From: DASUPK01 sp963743575 | GTDB taxonomy: Bacteria; Actinomycetota; Thermoleophilia; Solirubrobacterales; 70-9 | Length of the DNA: 64,000 bases | Direction: 5' to 3' | Assembly: GCA_963743575.1 (NCBI GenBank) | Contig: CAVUQC010000002.1 | Span: forward strand, 1-64,000 | In this document: piece after piece, positions 43,217 to 50,627 of the stretch | Layout of the letters: each line of letters opens with the position of its first letter | Position numbering within the stretch: position 1 is the stretch's first letter | Translations under genes and position numbers: made by a program | The notes under the pieces: generated by a model | What the model saw: the letters and a program-made list of their open reading frames with translations, nothing else | What the model was told of the DNA's origin: nothing | Database searches by the model: none

Positions 43217-44602
43217 GTGAGCAGGTACACCTCCGCCACCGATCAGGACCGCCGGGAGATGCTCGATGCGATCGGCGTCGCCTCGATCGACGAGCTCTTC
43301 GATGTGATCCCCGAGGACGTCCGCCTCGGCCGCTCGCTCGACCTCCCGGACGGCAAGCCGGAGACCGAGGTCTATGACCGCCTGGCTGGTCTCGCGCAGC
43401 GCAACGCGCACGCCGAGGCGGAGACCAGCTTCCTCGGCGCGGGGATGTACGACCACTACGTCCCCGCACTTGTCGACGCGATCATCGGGCGGTCCGAGTT
43501 CCTGACGCCCTACACCCCCTACCAGCCGGAGATCTCTCAGGGCGGCCTTCAGGTGATGTTCGAGTTCCAGACCGCGATGTCGGAGCTCACCGGCCTGCCG
43601 GTATCCAACGCCGCGCTCTACGAGGGCCCCTCCGCCGTCGCCTCGGCCGCCTACCTGGCGATCGGCGCGACCGGGCGGAAGAAGCTCGTCGCCTCCCGCG
43701 GCGTCCACCCCCATAGCCGCGAGTCGCTGGTCACCTACGGCGCCGGGTACGGGACCGAGCTGATCGAGGTCCCGCTCACAGACGGTGTCACGGACGCAGC
43801 CGCCCTGGCCGAAGCCATCGACGACGAGACCGGCGCCGTCTTCCTCCAGCAGCCGAACTTCCTGGGCGGCGTCGAGGACATCGAGGCGCTGGGCGCGAAG
43901 GCAAGGGAGAAGGGTGCTCTCGTGGTGGTCGCCTGCGATCCGATCGCCCTCTCGATCCTGCGGCCGCCGGGCGAGTCCGGCGCGGACATCGCCGTGGGCG
44001 AGGGGCAGCCGCTCGGCAACCGGCTCGACTACGGCGGGCCCTCCTTCGGCTTCTTCTGCGCGACCGAGGAGCACATCCGGCGCATGCCGGGCCGCATCGC
44101 CGGCGAGACGACCGACGTCGAGGGCCGCCGCGGCTTCGTGCTCACCCTCCAGACCCGCGAGCAGCACATCCGCCGCGAGAAGGCGACGCACAACATCTGC
44201 ACGGCCCAGGCGCTCAACGCACTGGCCGGAATGGTCCACCTGGCCTGGCTCGGCAAGCGTGGCTTCGTCGAGCTCGGGGAGCTGCTGGCGCGCCGCACGG
44301 CCTATGCGCGGGAGCGGCTGTCGCAGGTCGACGGCGTGGAGCCACTGCACGACGCGCCGGTGGTCCGCGAGTTCGCTGTCTCCGTGGACGCCCCCGTCGA
44401 TCGGGTCCTCGATCGCTGTGCAGCCGAGGGAATCGGCGCCGGCTACCCGCTGGGCCGCGACTACGCCGAGTACGAGAACGGCCTTCTGGTCGCGATCACC
44501 GAGCGGCGCTCGAGGCAGGACATCGACCGGTTCGCCGAGGTGCTCGGCCGCGCCGTTGCCGAATCACGCGGTGCTCCGGTGGCCGAGGGGGTGGCGTCCT
44601 GA
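43217..44602 (+). CDS. gcvPA: Glycine dehydrogenase (decarboxylating) subunit 1
   Basis: A 461-residue alpha subunit of the heterotetrameric P protein, which decarboxylates glycine and loads the aminomethyl group on GcvH. It has FLGAGMYDHYVPALVDAI (about 74-91), TPYTPYQPEISQGGLQVMFEFQTA (about 96-119), YEGPSAVASAAYLA and TREQHIRREKATHNICTAQAL. The fold is PLP-type but the PLP lysine lies in the beta subunit. GTG 43217 lies 9 nt after TACGAT, so it may have its own leaderless promoter. The gcvPB frame begins at its stop. Confidence 0.95.
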   Translation: MSRYTSATDQDRREMLDAIGVASIDELFDVIPEDVRLGRSLDLPDGKPETEVYDRLAGLAQRNAHAEAETSFLGAGMYDHYVPALVDAIIGRSEFLTPYTPYQPEISQGGLQVMFEFQTAMSELTGLPVSNAALYEGPSAVASAAYLAIGATGRKKLVASRGVHPHSRESLVTYGAGYGTELIEVPLTDGVTDAAALAEAIDDETGAVFLQQPNFLGGVEDIEALGAKAREKGALVVVACDPIALSILRPPGESGADIAVGEGQPLGNRLDYGGPSFGFFCATEEHIRRMPGRIAGETTDVEGRRGFVLTLQTREQHIRREKATHNICTAQALNALAGMVHLAWLGKRGFVELGELLARRTAYARERLSQVDGVEPLHDAPVVREFAVSVDAPVDRVLDRCAAEGIGAGYPLGRDYAEYENGLLVAITERRSRQDIDRFAEVLGRAVAESRGAPVAEGVAS

Positions 44603-44637
44603 GCAATCCACTCGGCCCCGAGATCAGCGAGACCCCC

Positions 44638-46128
44638 ATGCAGCGCGACCGGGCGGTCACGATCTACGAGCGCTCAGTCGAGGGTCGCCGCGCGGCGACC
44701 CTGCCCGACGCCGACGTGGAGGAGCGCCCGATCGAGGACCTGATCCCGAAGAGCCTGCTGCGGGAGCAGCCCGCCGAGCTTCCCGAGATCGCGGAGCCCG
44801 AGATCGTGCGGCACTACAACCGGATCTCGCGGCGGAACTTCGATCTCGACACCGGCTTCTATCCGCTCGGCTCGTGCACGATGAAGCACAACCCGCGTCT
44901 CAACGAGCGGGTCGCGGCCCTGCCCGGACACGCGCGCCTGCACCCGGCGCAGGAGCCAAAGCGCGCCCAGGGCGCCCTCGAGCTCATGTGGCTGCTCCAG
45001 CAGTCCCTCTCGGAGATCTGCGGCCTTCCTCACGTCAGCCTCCAGCCTTCGGCGGGCTCGCACGGCGAGCTCGCCGGGCTTCTGCTCACCCGTGCGTACC
45101 ACGCGGACCGAGGCGAGAGCCGGACCAAGGTGCTCACGCCGGACACGGCCCACGGCACGAACCCGGCCACCGTGACGATGGCCGGCTACGAGGTGGTGAA
45201 GCTCGCCTCGAATGAGAAGGGCGGCATTGACCTGGATGACCTGCGCGCGAAGGCCGATGGCGACACCGCCTGCCTGATGCTCACCAACCCCAACACGCTC
45301 GGGTTGTTCGACGAGAACATCGAGGAGATCGCCTCGATCGTGCACGAGGCCGGCGGCACGCTCTACTACGACGGCGCCAACCTGAACGCGATCATGGGCC
45401 ACTCGCGGCCGGGCGACATGGGCTTCGACATCGTCCACGTCAACCTGCACAAGTCCTTTTCGCAGCCGCATGGCGGCGGTGGCCCGGGCGCCGGGCCAAT
45501 CGCCTGCTCGGACCGGATCGAGCCCTTCCTCCCGCGCCCGCAGGTGATCCGCCGTGAGCCGCAGAACGGGGGAGAGCCGTCCTTCGATCTCGATTTCGAC
45601 CGCCCGAAGTCGATCGGCCGCCTGCGCGGCTTCCAGGGCAACTTCGGCGTCTTCGTGCGCTCCTACGCCTACATCCTCAGTCTGGGCGGCGACGGCCTCC
45701 AGGAGGCCTCTGAGACCGCCGTGCTGAACGCCAACTACCTGCTCGCCAAGCTGAGCGAGGGGAGGGCCGGCACCTACACGCCGGTCGCCTTTGAGAACCG
45801 CCCGATGCACGAGTTCGTCCTCTCCGGGGAACCCGCGAAGAAGGAACTCGGCATCAGGACGCTCGACATCGCGAAGCGGCTGCTCGACCACGGCATGCAC
45901 CCGCCCACGGTCTACTTCCCGCTCCTGGTCGACGAGGCCCTGATGGTCGAGCCGACGGAGACCGAGACCCGGGAGACCCTGGACGCGTTCGCCGAAGCGA
46001 TCGATTCGATCCTCGCGGAGGCCGCTGAGGATCCCGGAATCGCTCAGGGCGCTCCCTACACCACCCCGGTCCGCCGCCTCGACGAGGTCGCGGCAAACCG
46101 GAATCCGGTCGTCCGCCAGCCGCTCTGA
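44638..46128 (+). CDS. gcvPB: Glycine dehydrogenase (decarboxylating) subunit 2
   Basis: A 496-residue beta subunit with the PLP lysine K272 in NLHKSFSQPHGGGGPG and with GFYPLGSCTMKHNPRLNE (about 78-95) and SLQPSAGSHGELAGL. Together with gcvPA it forms the P protein. ATG 44638 is the first canonical start, 35 nt after the gcvPA stop. The same frame is open back to a CTG at 44599 that overlaps that stop as CTGA and would add 13 residues (SNPLGPEISETP). Which is used is undecided. Confidence 0.94.
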   Translation: MQRDRAVTIYERSVEGRRAATLPDADVEERPIEDLIPKSLLREQPAELPEIAEPEIVRHYNRISRRNFDLDTGFYPLGSCTMKHNPRLNERVAALPGHARLHPAQEPKRAQGALELMWLLQQSLSEICGLPHVSLQPSAGSHGELAGLLLTRAYHADRGESRTKVLTPDTAHGTNPATVTMAGYEVVKLASNEKGGIDLDDLRAKADGDTACLMLTNPNTLGLFDENIEEIASIVHEAGGTLYYDGANLNAIMGHSRPGDMGFDIVHVNLHKSFSQPHGGGGPGAGPIACSDRIEPFLPRPQVIRREPQNGGEPSFDLDFDRPKSIGRLRGFQGNFGVFVRSYAYILSLGGDGLQEASETAVLNANYLLAKLSEGRAGTYTPVAFENRPMHEFVLSGEPAKKELGIRTLDIAKRLLDHGMHPPTVYFPLLVDEALMVEPTETETRETLDAFAEAIDSILAEAAEDPGIAQGAPYTTPVRRLDEVAANRNPVVRQPL

Positions 46129-46190
46129 GGTGCCGCGAGGCGCCGACAGCCCCTAGGTGCTCGGCTGCCGGCGCCCCGTGACCCGGAGCG

Positions 46191-46706
46191 CTAGCCCTTG
46201 ACGGTCTTGATTCCTGGGACCTTCAGCGCCGTGATCTCTGCGTGATTCACATCGGCCGCCGCGCTCGAGGAGCAGGTGAGCTGGGCGGTCGTGGACGCCT
46301 TGGCCTGGCCCGAAACCTCCATCGCCACGCTGCTCTGCGCGGAGATCGTGCCGGTGCCGGTGAACGTGTCGGATTGGTCCTGAGCGACGCCGTTCAGCCG
46401 CAGGAAGCAGCTGATGTTCGCGCCGGTGGCGTTCTGCCGCACATCGAACGTCGACCGGATGTCATAGGCGCCCTGACCGAGGCTGAGCGTGCCGAGCACC
46501 GTCTGCGATGGGCTCAGGGCCTTGACGCCGGAGATCGACAGCTGCGTGACGTTGGTCTTCTTCGCGATCGTCTTGTTGACCTTCTTGGCCGTCACTCCCT
46601 TGGACGACCCGGCGATCACCGGGGTGACGAGCAGGGCGGCCGCGAGGATGGCGGCGAGGACCGTCGGAATCGCCCAGCGCCCCGCGCCTCTCTTCAAATG
46701 AGACAT
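46191..46706 (-). CDS. Exported hypothetical protein
   Basis: A 171-residue protein with a basic start (SHLKRGAGR), a hydrophobic signal segment (about 12-32) and a mature part of predicted beta strands, with two Cys (SCFLRL and LTCSSS) that could form a disulphide. The start of the mature part is Lys/Thr-rich (TAKKVNKTIAKKT). I do not recognise the family. AAGGAGGG (46713-46720) precedes ATG 46706, making the start firm. It converges on gcvPB; GGTGCC-GCGA-GGCGCC (46130-46145) between them may end transcription. Confidence 0.68.
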   Translation of the reverse strand: MSHLKRGAGRWAIPTVLAAILAAALLVTPVIAGSSKGVTAKKVNKTIAKKTNVTQLSISGVKALSPSQTVLGTLSLGQGAYDIRSTFDVRQNATGANISCFLRLNGVAQDQSDTFTGTGTISAQSSVAMEVSGQAKASTTAQLTCSSSAAADVNHAEITALKVPGIKTVKG

Positions 46707-46792
46707 GAATCCCTCCTTCGATTTGCCGCGCCCGGACGCGGGCGCACGAAAGGGCACCTTGCCAGGAGCCCCGGAGGGCAATCGGGGCCGCG

Positions 46793-47728
46793 CTATTCGG
46801 TCTCGAGCTCGCCGAGGTCCGGCAGCTTCTGCCTGATGGAGAGGACCGGCTCGAACAGGTCGCCCTCCTTGTCGACCCGCTTGATCGCGGCCGGGATCTC
46901 GAAACGGAGCTTCTCGGCGGAGCGCTTGTTCTTCGCCGCCCGCTCGACCTCCCGCCAGTGCAGCGGGATCGAGGCCGTCGGGTACTCGCGGGCCCGCAGC
47001 GAGTAAACGGCGATCGTCGTCTTCTTCTGGTGGTTCTGGCTCCAGTCGACGAAGACCTTGCCGCGGCGGTCGACCTTGGCCATCTTCGAGACGACCTCCT
47101 TGGGAGTCTGCTTCTCCAGCAGCTGCGCGACCGCCTTGGCGAACGGGCTCGTCTCCTCGTACGTCACCTTGGTGTTGAGCGGGAAGTAGACCTGGACGCC
47201 CTTGCCGCCCGAGACCTTCGGGTAGCCGTCGAGGCCGAATGCGCCGAACAGGTCACGTACGCGCAGGGCGACCTTGCAGCACTCGACCAGGCCCGCTGGG
47301 GCGCCAGGGTCGAGGTCGAAGGCGAGCACCGTCGGCTGCTCCATGCGCCTCGACTTGGAGAGGGAGGGGTGAAGCTCCAACGCGGCGAGCTGGGCCATCC
47401 AGATCAAGGTCGGTCGGTTCTCGCAGAGGCAGAAGTCGATCTCCCCGGCGCGGCGATCGACGTAGATCGGGGTCGTCTTCACCCAATCGGGTCGATGCTT
47501 CGGGCAGTTCTTCTCGAAGAACGACGTCTGGGGCTTGCCCACTCCCTCGGGGAAGCGGCGAAGGGTCAGCGGGCGGCCCTTCAGGTGGGGGATGAGCAGG
47601 TCGGCGACCCGGGCGTAGTAGTCGATCACCTCCGCCTTGGTCGTCTCGGTCTTCGGGTAGAGGACCTTGTCGAGGTTGGTCAGCTTGACCTTGCGCCGGC
47701 CAATCGTGACTTCGGTGCCCTTGGCTAT
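46793..47728 (-). CDS. ligD: LigD-type primase-polymerase for end joining
   Basis: The polymerase domain of bacterial non-homologous end joining, as a separate gene of about 310 residues. It fills gaps and adds ribonucleotides at broken ends. Signature segments are GRPLTLRRFPEGVGKPQTSFFEKNCP, LAFDLDPG with the catalytic aspartates, KVSGGKGVQVYFPL and VFVDWSQNHQKKTT. The conserved N-terminus TIGRRKVKLTNLDKVLYPKTETTKAEVIDYYARV starts before the first canonical codon (GTG 47629). No ATG, GTG or TTG exists upstream in frame; the only junction codon is ATA 47728, overlapping the Ku stop as ATAG. CTG 47680 and ATT 47704 are other options. Confidence 0.88.
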   Translation of the reverse strand: MAKGTEVTIGRRKVKLTNLDKVLYPKTETTKAEVIDYYARVADLLIPHLKGRPLTLRRFPEGVGKPQTSFFEKNCPKHRPDWVKTTPIYVDRRAGEIDFCLCENRPTLIWMAQLAALELHPSLSKSRRMEQPTVLAFDLDPGAPAGLVECCKVALRVRDLFGAFGLDGYPKVSGGKGVQVYFPLNTKVTYEETSPFAKAVAQLLEKQTPKEVVSKMAKVDRRGKVFVDWSQNHQKKTTIAVYSLRAREYPTASIPLHWREVERAAKNKRSAEKLRFEIPAAIKRVDKEGDLFEPVLSIRQKLPDLGELETE

Positions 47729-48735
47729 GCCTTGGCCTTCTTCGATCCGGCGGCGGTTTTCCTGGCTGCCGACTTCGTGCTGGACTTGCGGCCGTTGCTG
47801 GAGCTCTTCGCCTTGGAGCCGGAGCTCTTCGAGCGGGAGGTGGACTTCGCCTTCGGCTTGGCCTTCGAGGTGGGCTTCGAGTTGGACTTTGACGTCGACT
47901 TCGAGGTCGATTTCGACTTGGACGCCTTGCCATCGGTCTCCGCCTCCTCGCCGCGAACCGCGTTGAGGCTCTCCTCGAGTGCGGCCATCAGGTCCGGAGC
48001 CTTGGTCGGCTTCGGCTCCTCGCTCGGGGCGCTGACGACCTCCTTGCCGGCGGCTTTTTGTTGGAGCAGGTCGAGCAGCTCCTCGCGGTACTCGTCGCGG
48101 TAGCTGTCGGGGTCGAAGTCGCTGGTGAGGGACTCGATCAGCTGGGTGGCCATCTCGAGCTCGCGCTTCTCGGGCTTCTTCGGCTTCGCGTCCTCGAAGA
48201 CGTCGTCGAGGTCCTTGGGGGAGGTGACCTCGTCGTGGAAGCGCATCGTGGTCAGGGTGAGGACGTCCTCCAGCGGGCGGATCGCCGCGAGGTGCTCCTT
48301 GTTGCGGAGCACGAAGCGGGCGACGGCGACCTTGCGCGCATCCGTCATCGCCTGGACGAGCAGCGAGTACGCGCGCTCCGCGCCCTTGTCCGGCCCGAGG
48401 TAGTAGGGCTGCTCGAAGTAGATGGGGTCGATGTCGTCGAGGTCGACGAAGTCCTGGATCTCGATCGCCCGGGTCCTCTTGGGATCGAGCTCGGAGAGCT
48501 CGTCGCGGCTCAGGACCACGTACTGGTCAGGCGCGTACTCGTAGCCCTTGACGATCTTCTCGTAGGGAACCTCCTTGCCGTCGGACTCCGCGACGCGCTT
48601 GTGCTTGACGCGCGAGCTGTCGCTCTCGCGCAGCTCACGGAAGCGCACGGTCTGCTTGGAGACCGCGCTGTAGAGCTTCACGGGCACGTTCAGCAGCCCG
48701 AAGCTGATCGATCCACTCCATATGGCCCTAGCCAC
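47725..48735 (-). CDS. ku: Ku DNA end-binding protein with Lys/Ser-rich tail
   Basis: A 336-residue bacterial Ku homodimer subunit that threads onto DNA ends and recruits LigD. The core has ARAIWSGSISFGLLNVPVKLYSA, RVKHKRVAESDGKEVPYEKIVKGYEY and IYFEQPYYLGPDKG, ending near residue 255. The tail of about 70 residues is made of SK, TSK and KPK repeats, a DNA-binding extension known in other actinobacterial Ku proteins. GTG 48735 is preferred: GAGGTG lies 7 nt before it, too close to the TTG at 48741. Heads the Ku-LigD operon. Confidence 0.94.
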   Translation of the reverse strand: MARAIWSGSISFGLLNVPVKLYSAVSKQTVRFRELRESDSSRVKHKRVAESDGKEVPYEKIVKGYEYAPDQYVVLSRDELSELDPKRTRAIEIQDFVDLDDIDPIYFEQPYYLGPDKGAERAYSLLVQAMTDARKVAVARFVLRNKEHLAAIRPLEDVLTLTTMRFHDEVTSPKDLDDVFEDAKPKKPEKRELEMATQLIESLTSDFDPDSYRDEYREELLDLLQQKAAGKEVVSAPSEEPKPTKAPDLMAALEESLNAVRGEEAETDGKASKSKSTSKSTSKSNSKPTSKAKPKAKSTSRSKSSGSKAKSSSNGRKSSTKSAARKTAAGSKKAKA

Positions 48736-48912
48736 GCTCAATCACCTCGATCCGAATCCTTCGACATAGCTGAGACTACCCCTGGGCTCCCACCGGCAAT
48801 CGGGCGCAACCTTGCGTCCCATGTCTGTAGTGACCGGGCTGAGGTTGGAAAGTAATCGGTCGCGGCCCGGTGGCCACCCCCAAACGCTTCTCAGTGGGCT
48901 AGCCGGCCGCTA

Positions 48913-48935
48913 CTGCTTTGCATGGAAAGCAGCTG
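48913..48935 (+). repeat. Hairpin repeat, variant A copy 3
   Basis: CTGCTTTGCATGGAAAGCAG is a perfect 7-bp hairpin (CTGCTTT/AAAGCAG) with loop GCATGG. It lies in the 224-bp gap between Ku and the SnoaL-like gene, 25 nt before the start of the latter, and overlaps where a -35 element would be. Confidence 0.78.
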
Positions 48936-48941
48936 TCTCCG

Positions 48942-48950
48942 CGGGATACT
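48942..48950 (+). promoter_or_regulatory. Leaderless -10 element of the SnoaL-like gene
   Basis: GATACT (48945-48950), within GGGATACTGC, stands 9 nt before ATG 48960. The same GGGATACTGC stands 7 nt before the SnoaL fragment at 41904, and GATACT stands 7 nt before the SnoaL-like gene at 39291. No ribosome site precedes the start. Confidence 0.5.
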
Positions 48951-48959
48951 GCCTGGGCG

Positions 48960-49382
48960 ATGTCGGAGGAAAACGTGGAGATCGTGCGCAAGCTGTCCGA
49001 CGCGGTCAAGGAAGCCCTTGACAGTGCCGATCCCGGCGCGTGGTTCGAGTCAGAATACGTCGCTGAGGACTATGAATGGGTTCTTGGCCCCGGATTGGCC
49101 ATCGAAAAAACGGTGTATCGGGGTCGAGAAGGGTTTATCGAGTTCTTCAACAACTTCACCCAGGACTTCGAGGACTGGTCAGGGCGCGCTGAACGCTTCA
49201 TTGACGCGGGCGACGACCGGGTAGTGATCATTTATCGCCAGCAGGCGACCGGCAAAGTCAGCGGCGCACAGGTTGACTGGCAGATGGGCCAGGTCTCGGA
49301 GCTGGAGGACGGGCGTGTAATTCGTACGTGGAATTACGCCACGCCGGAGGAAGCCCTCGAAGCCGCCGGTCTCTCCGAATAA
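48960..49382 (+). CDS. SnoaL-like (NTF2-fold) protein
   Basis: A 140-residue NTF2-fold protein beginning SEENVEIVRKLSDAVKEAL and ending ATPEEALEAAGLSE, both hallmarks of the SnoaL-like group abundant in this lineage. The middle has YRGREGFIEFFNNFTQDFEDW. Function unknown; relatives include small isomerases and hydrolases. There is no Shine-Dalgarno; GATACT 9 nt upstream suggests a leaderless mRNA. Hairpin repeats lie just before (48913) and directly after its TAA (49383). It is one of the genes inserted between Ku and the ligase gene. Confidence 0.82.
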   Translation: MSEENVEIVRKLSDAVKEALDSADPGAWFESEYVAEDYEWVLGPGLAIEKTVYRGREGFIEFFNNFTQDFEDWSGRAERFIDAGDDRVVIIYRQQATGKVSGAQVDWQMGQVSELEDGRVIRTWNYATPEEALEAAGLSE

Positions 49383-49402
49383 CCGCTTTGGACGAGAAGC
49401 GG
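49383..49402 (+). repeat. Hairpin repeat, variant B copy 2
   Basis: CCGCTTTGGACGAGAAGCGG directly abuts the TAA of the SnoaL-like gene. The six outer bases on each side pair perfectly (CCGCTT/AAGCGG) around TGGACGAG. No T tract follows. Confidence 0.78.
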
Positions 49403-49444
49403 CAGCTTTCGGTCGCGGCCCCACGGGCCTCGGCCGGGCCGCGA

Positions 49445-49474
49445 TTGACAGCCGGCGCCATCCGGCGCTAGTTT
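49445..49474 (+). promoter_or_regulatory. Promoter of the exported-protein gene
   Basis: Consensus TTGACA (49445-49450), an 18-base spacer and TAGTTT (49469-49474), with ATG 49540 66 nt beyond. The spacer holds GCCGGCGCC and CCGGCGC, a partial inverted repeat that might be a binding site. Confidence 0.6.
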
Positions 49475-49539
49475 CGGTCTCGGAACGGCGCGGCGAATCG
49501 TCGGCGCCCAATGGCTAGTCAGGGGAAGGGCAGCGTCAG

Positions 49540-50271
49540 ATGGGAAAGCTCGGCCGGTCTCTTCATTCGAGTGTCTCCGCGGCGATAGTCGTGGCCGCAA
49601 CGCTCCTGGTACCGAATCTGGCGATGGCTGGAACCCTCGATCAGCAGCAACCCACCGTCACCTCCATGGCGTTGAACGCTCACTCGATGCAGAGCGTCGC
49701 CCAAACCTTCACCGCGGGCCTGACCGGCAAGCTCGACCAGGTCGATCTGAACGTCAATAAGAGCGGCACTCCCCCGGTTCCACTGACTGTCGAGCTTCGA
49801 GGTGTCTCGGCTGGCCTCCCTGGCAGTGCGGTCCTTGCCAGCCAGACCGTTCTGGCCTCAAGCGTTGTAGCGTTTCCCGGCTCTGGCTGGGTGTCGTTCG
49901 CCTTTCCCACGCCCGGGTCGGTGACCGCCGGGACTCAGTACGCGATAGTCGCCCAGAGCGCCGCCGTGTTCCCCGACACCTACGCCTGGAGCCAGGGCAC
50001 CGGCACCGACCCATATGCGGGAGGGGCGGCGTACTTCGCCTCTTCGTCACCTCCCACAACCGCCTGGATGCCTGTTCCTATCGGACCACCCGACTTTGCA
50101 TTCAAGACCTACGTGGTGCCCGGACCGCCACAGACCCCGACCGGCGCGACCCCTGCGACTGGGCAGCGCGCCGCTGCCCTCAAGAAGTGCAAGAAGCGCG
50201 CTCGCAAGAACAACTGGTCGCACAAGCGCCTCAGGAAGTGCAAGAAGAGGGCGAACCTGTTGCCCGTGTAG
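49540..50271 (+). CDS. Exported beta-rich protein with Lys/Cys-rich tail
   Basis: A 243-residue protein with a signal peptide (about 1-30, ending AMA). The mature region contains AQTFTAGLTGKLDQVDLNV and PGSVTAGTQYAIVAQ, typical of choice-of-anchor or carbohydrate-binding jelly-roll domains in extracellular actinobacterial proteins. The last 35 residues are strongly basic with two repeats of the type KKCKKRA, ending NLLPV. Like the protein at 29913, it has a Lys/Cys tail and a hairpin repeat just after the stop. Possibly wall-associated; enzymatic activity not evident. Confidence 0.78.
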   Translation: MGKLGRSLHSSVSAAIVVAATLLVPNLAMAGTLDQQQPTVTSMALNAHSMQSVAQTFTAGLTGKLDQVDLNVNKSGTPPVPLTVELRGVSAGLPGSAVLASQTVLASSVVAFPGSGWVSFAFPTPGSVTAGTQYAIVAQSAAVFPDTYAWSQGTGTDPYAGGAAYFASSSPPTTAWMPVPIGPPDFAFKTYVVPGPPQTPTGATPATGQRAAALKKCKKRARKNNWSHKRLRKCKKRANLLPV

Positions 50272-50278
50272 CTGACTA

Positions 50279-50298
50279 CTGCTTTGGACGAGAAGCGG
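50279..50298 (+). repeat. Hairpin repeat, variant B copy 3
   Basis: CTGCTTTGGACGAGAAGCGG begins 7 nt after the stop of the exported-protein gene. It has the same loop TGGACGAG as copies at 30506 and 49383; the second stem pair is changed to a T-G wobble. Confidence 0.75.
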
Positions 50299-50387
50299 CG
50301 GATCGCTCTCGGACCGCTCTGCGGCTATTGTGGCTCCGGGACGAAGTGGAAGACTTCGCGCCGGCCGGGGGCTACTGAGGGAGCAGC

Positions 50388-50591
50388 ATGCGCTGCAGCG
50401 CGCAGGTCGTCTTCGCTCCGAACCAGGTGGGACCGATCGTCGGGGACCTGGAGGGCGACCGCTCGGGCGAAAATGGGACCCTGGCGGAGGCGGAGATCAG
50501 CGGATATGGCGTCGCCGCGCCGAAGAAGAAGTGCAAGAAACAAAAGCATCGCGCTGCATCAGCCAAGAAGCACTGCAAGAAACCGCACTAG
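50388..50591 (+). CDS. C-terminal fragment of an exported Lys/Cys-tail protein
   Basis: A 67-codon frame with GAGGGAG in front. It begins CSAQVVFAPNQVGP, which is the second half of a choice-of-anchor D domain (compare CTVSVTFKPQG in the 29913 protein), and ends with a Lys/Cys tail KKKCKKQKHRAASAKKHCKK similar to that protein's. There is no signal peptide, and an in-frame TGA stands four codons before the ATG, so the 5' part of a larger gene has been lost. It may be untranslated debris or a short cytosolic peptide. Confidence 0.5.
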   Translation: MRCSAQVVFAPNQVGPIVGDLEGDRSGENGTLAEAEISGYGVAAPKKKCKKQKHRAASAKKHCKKPH

Positions 50592-50595
50592 CGCG

Positions 50596-50622
50596 ACACC
50601 CCACTGAGAAGCGATGGGGTGT
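50596..50622. terminator. Bidirectional terminator-like hairpin
   Basis: ACACCCCA (50596-50603) and TGGGGTGT (50615-50622) form a perfect 8-bp stem between two converging genes. The loop CTGAGAAGCGA contains GAGAAGCG, also present in the variant B repeats. No T tract follows on either strand. Confidence 0.55.
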
Positions 50623-50627
50623 GGCCG

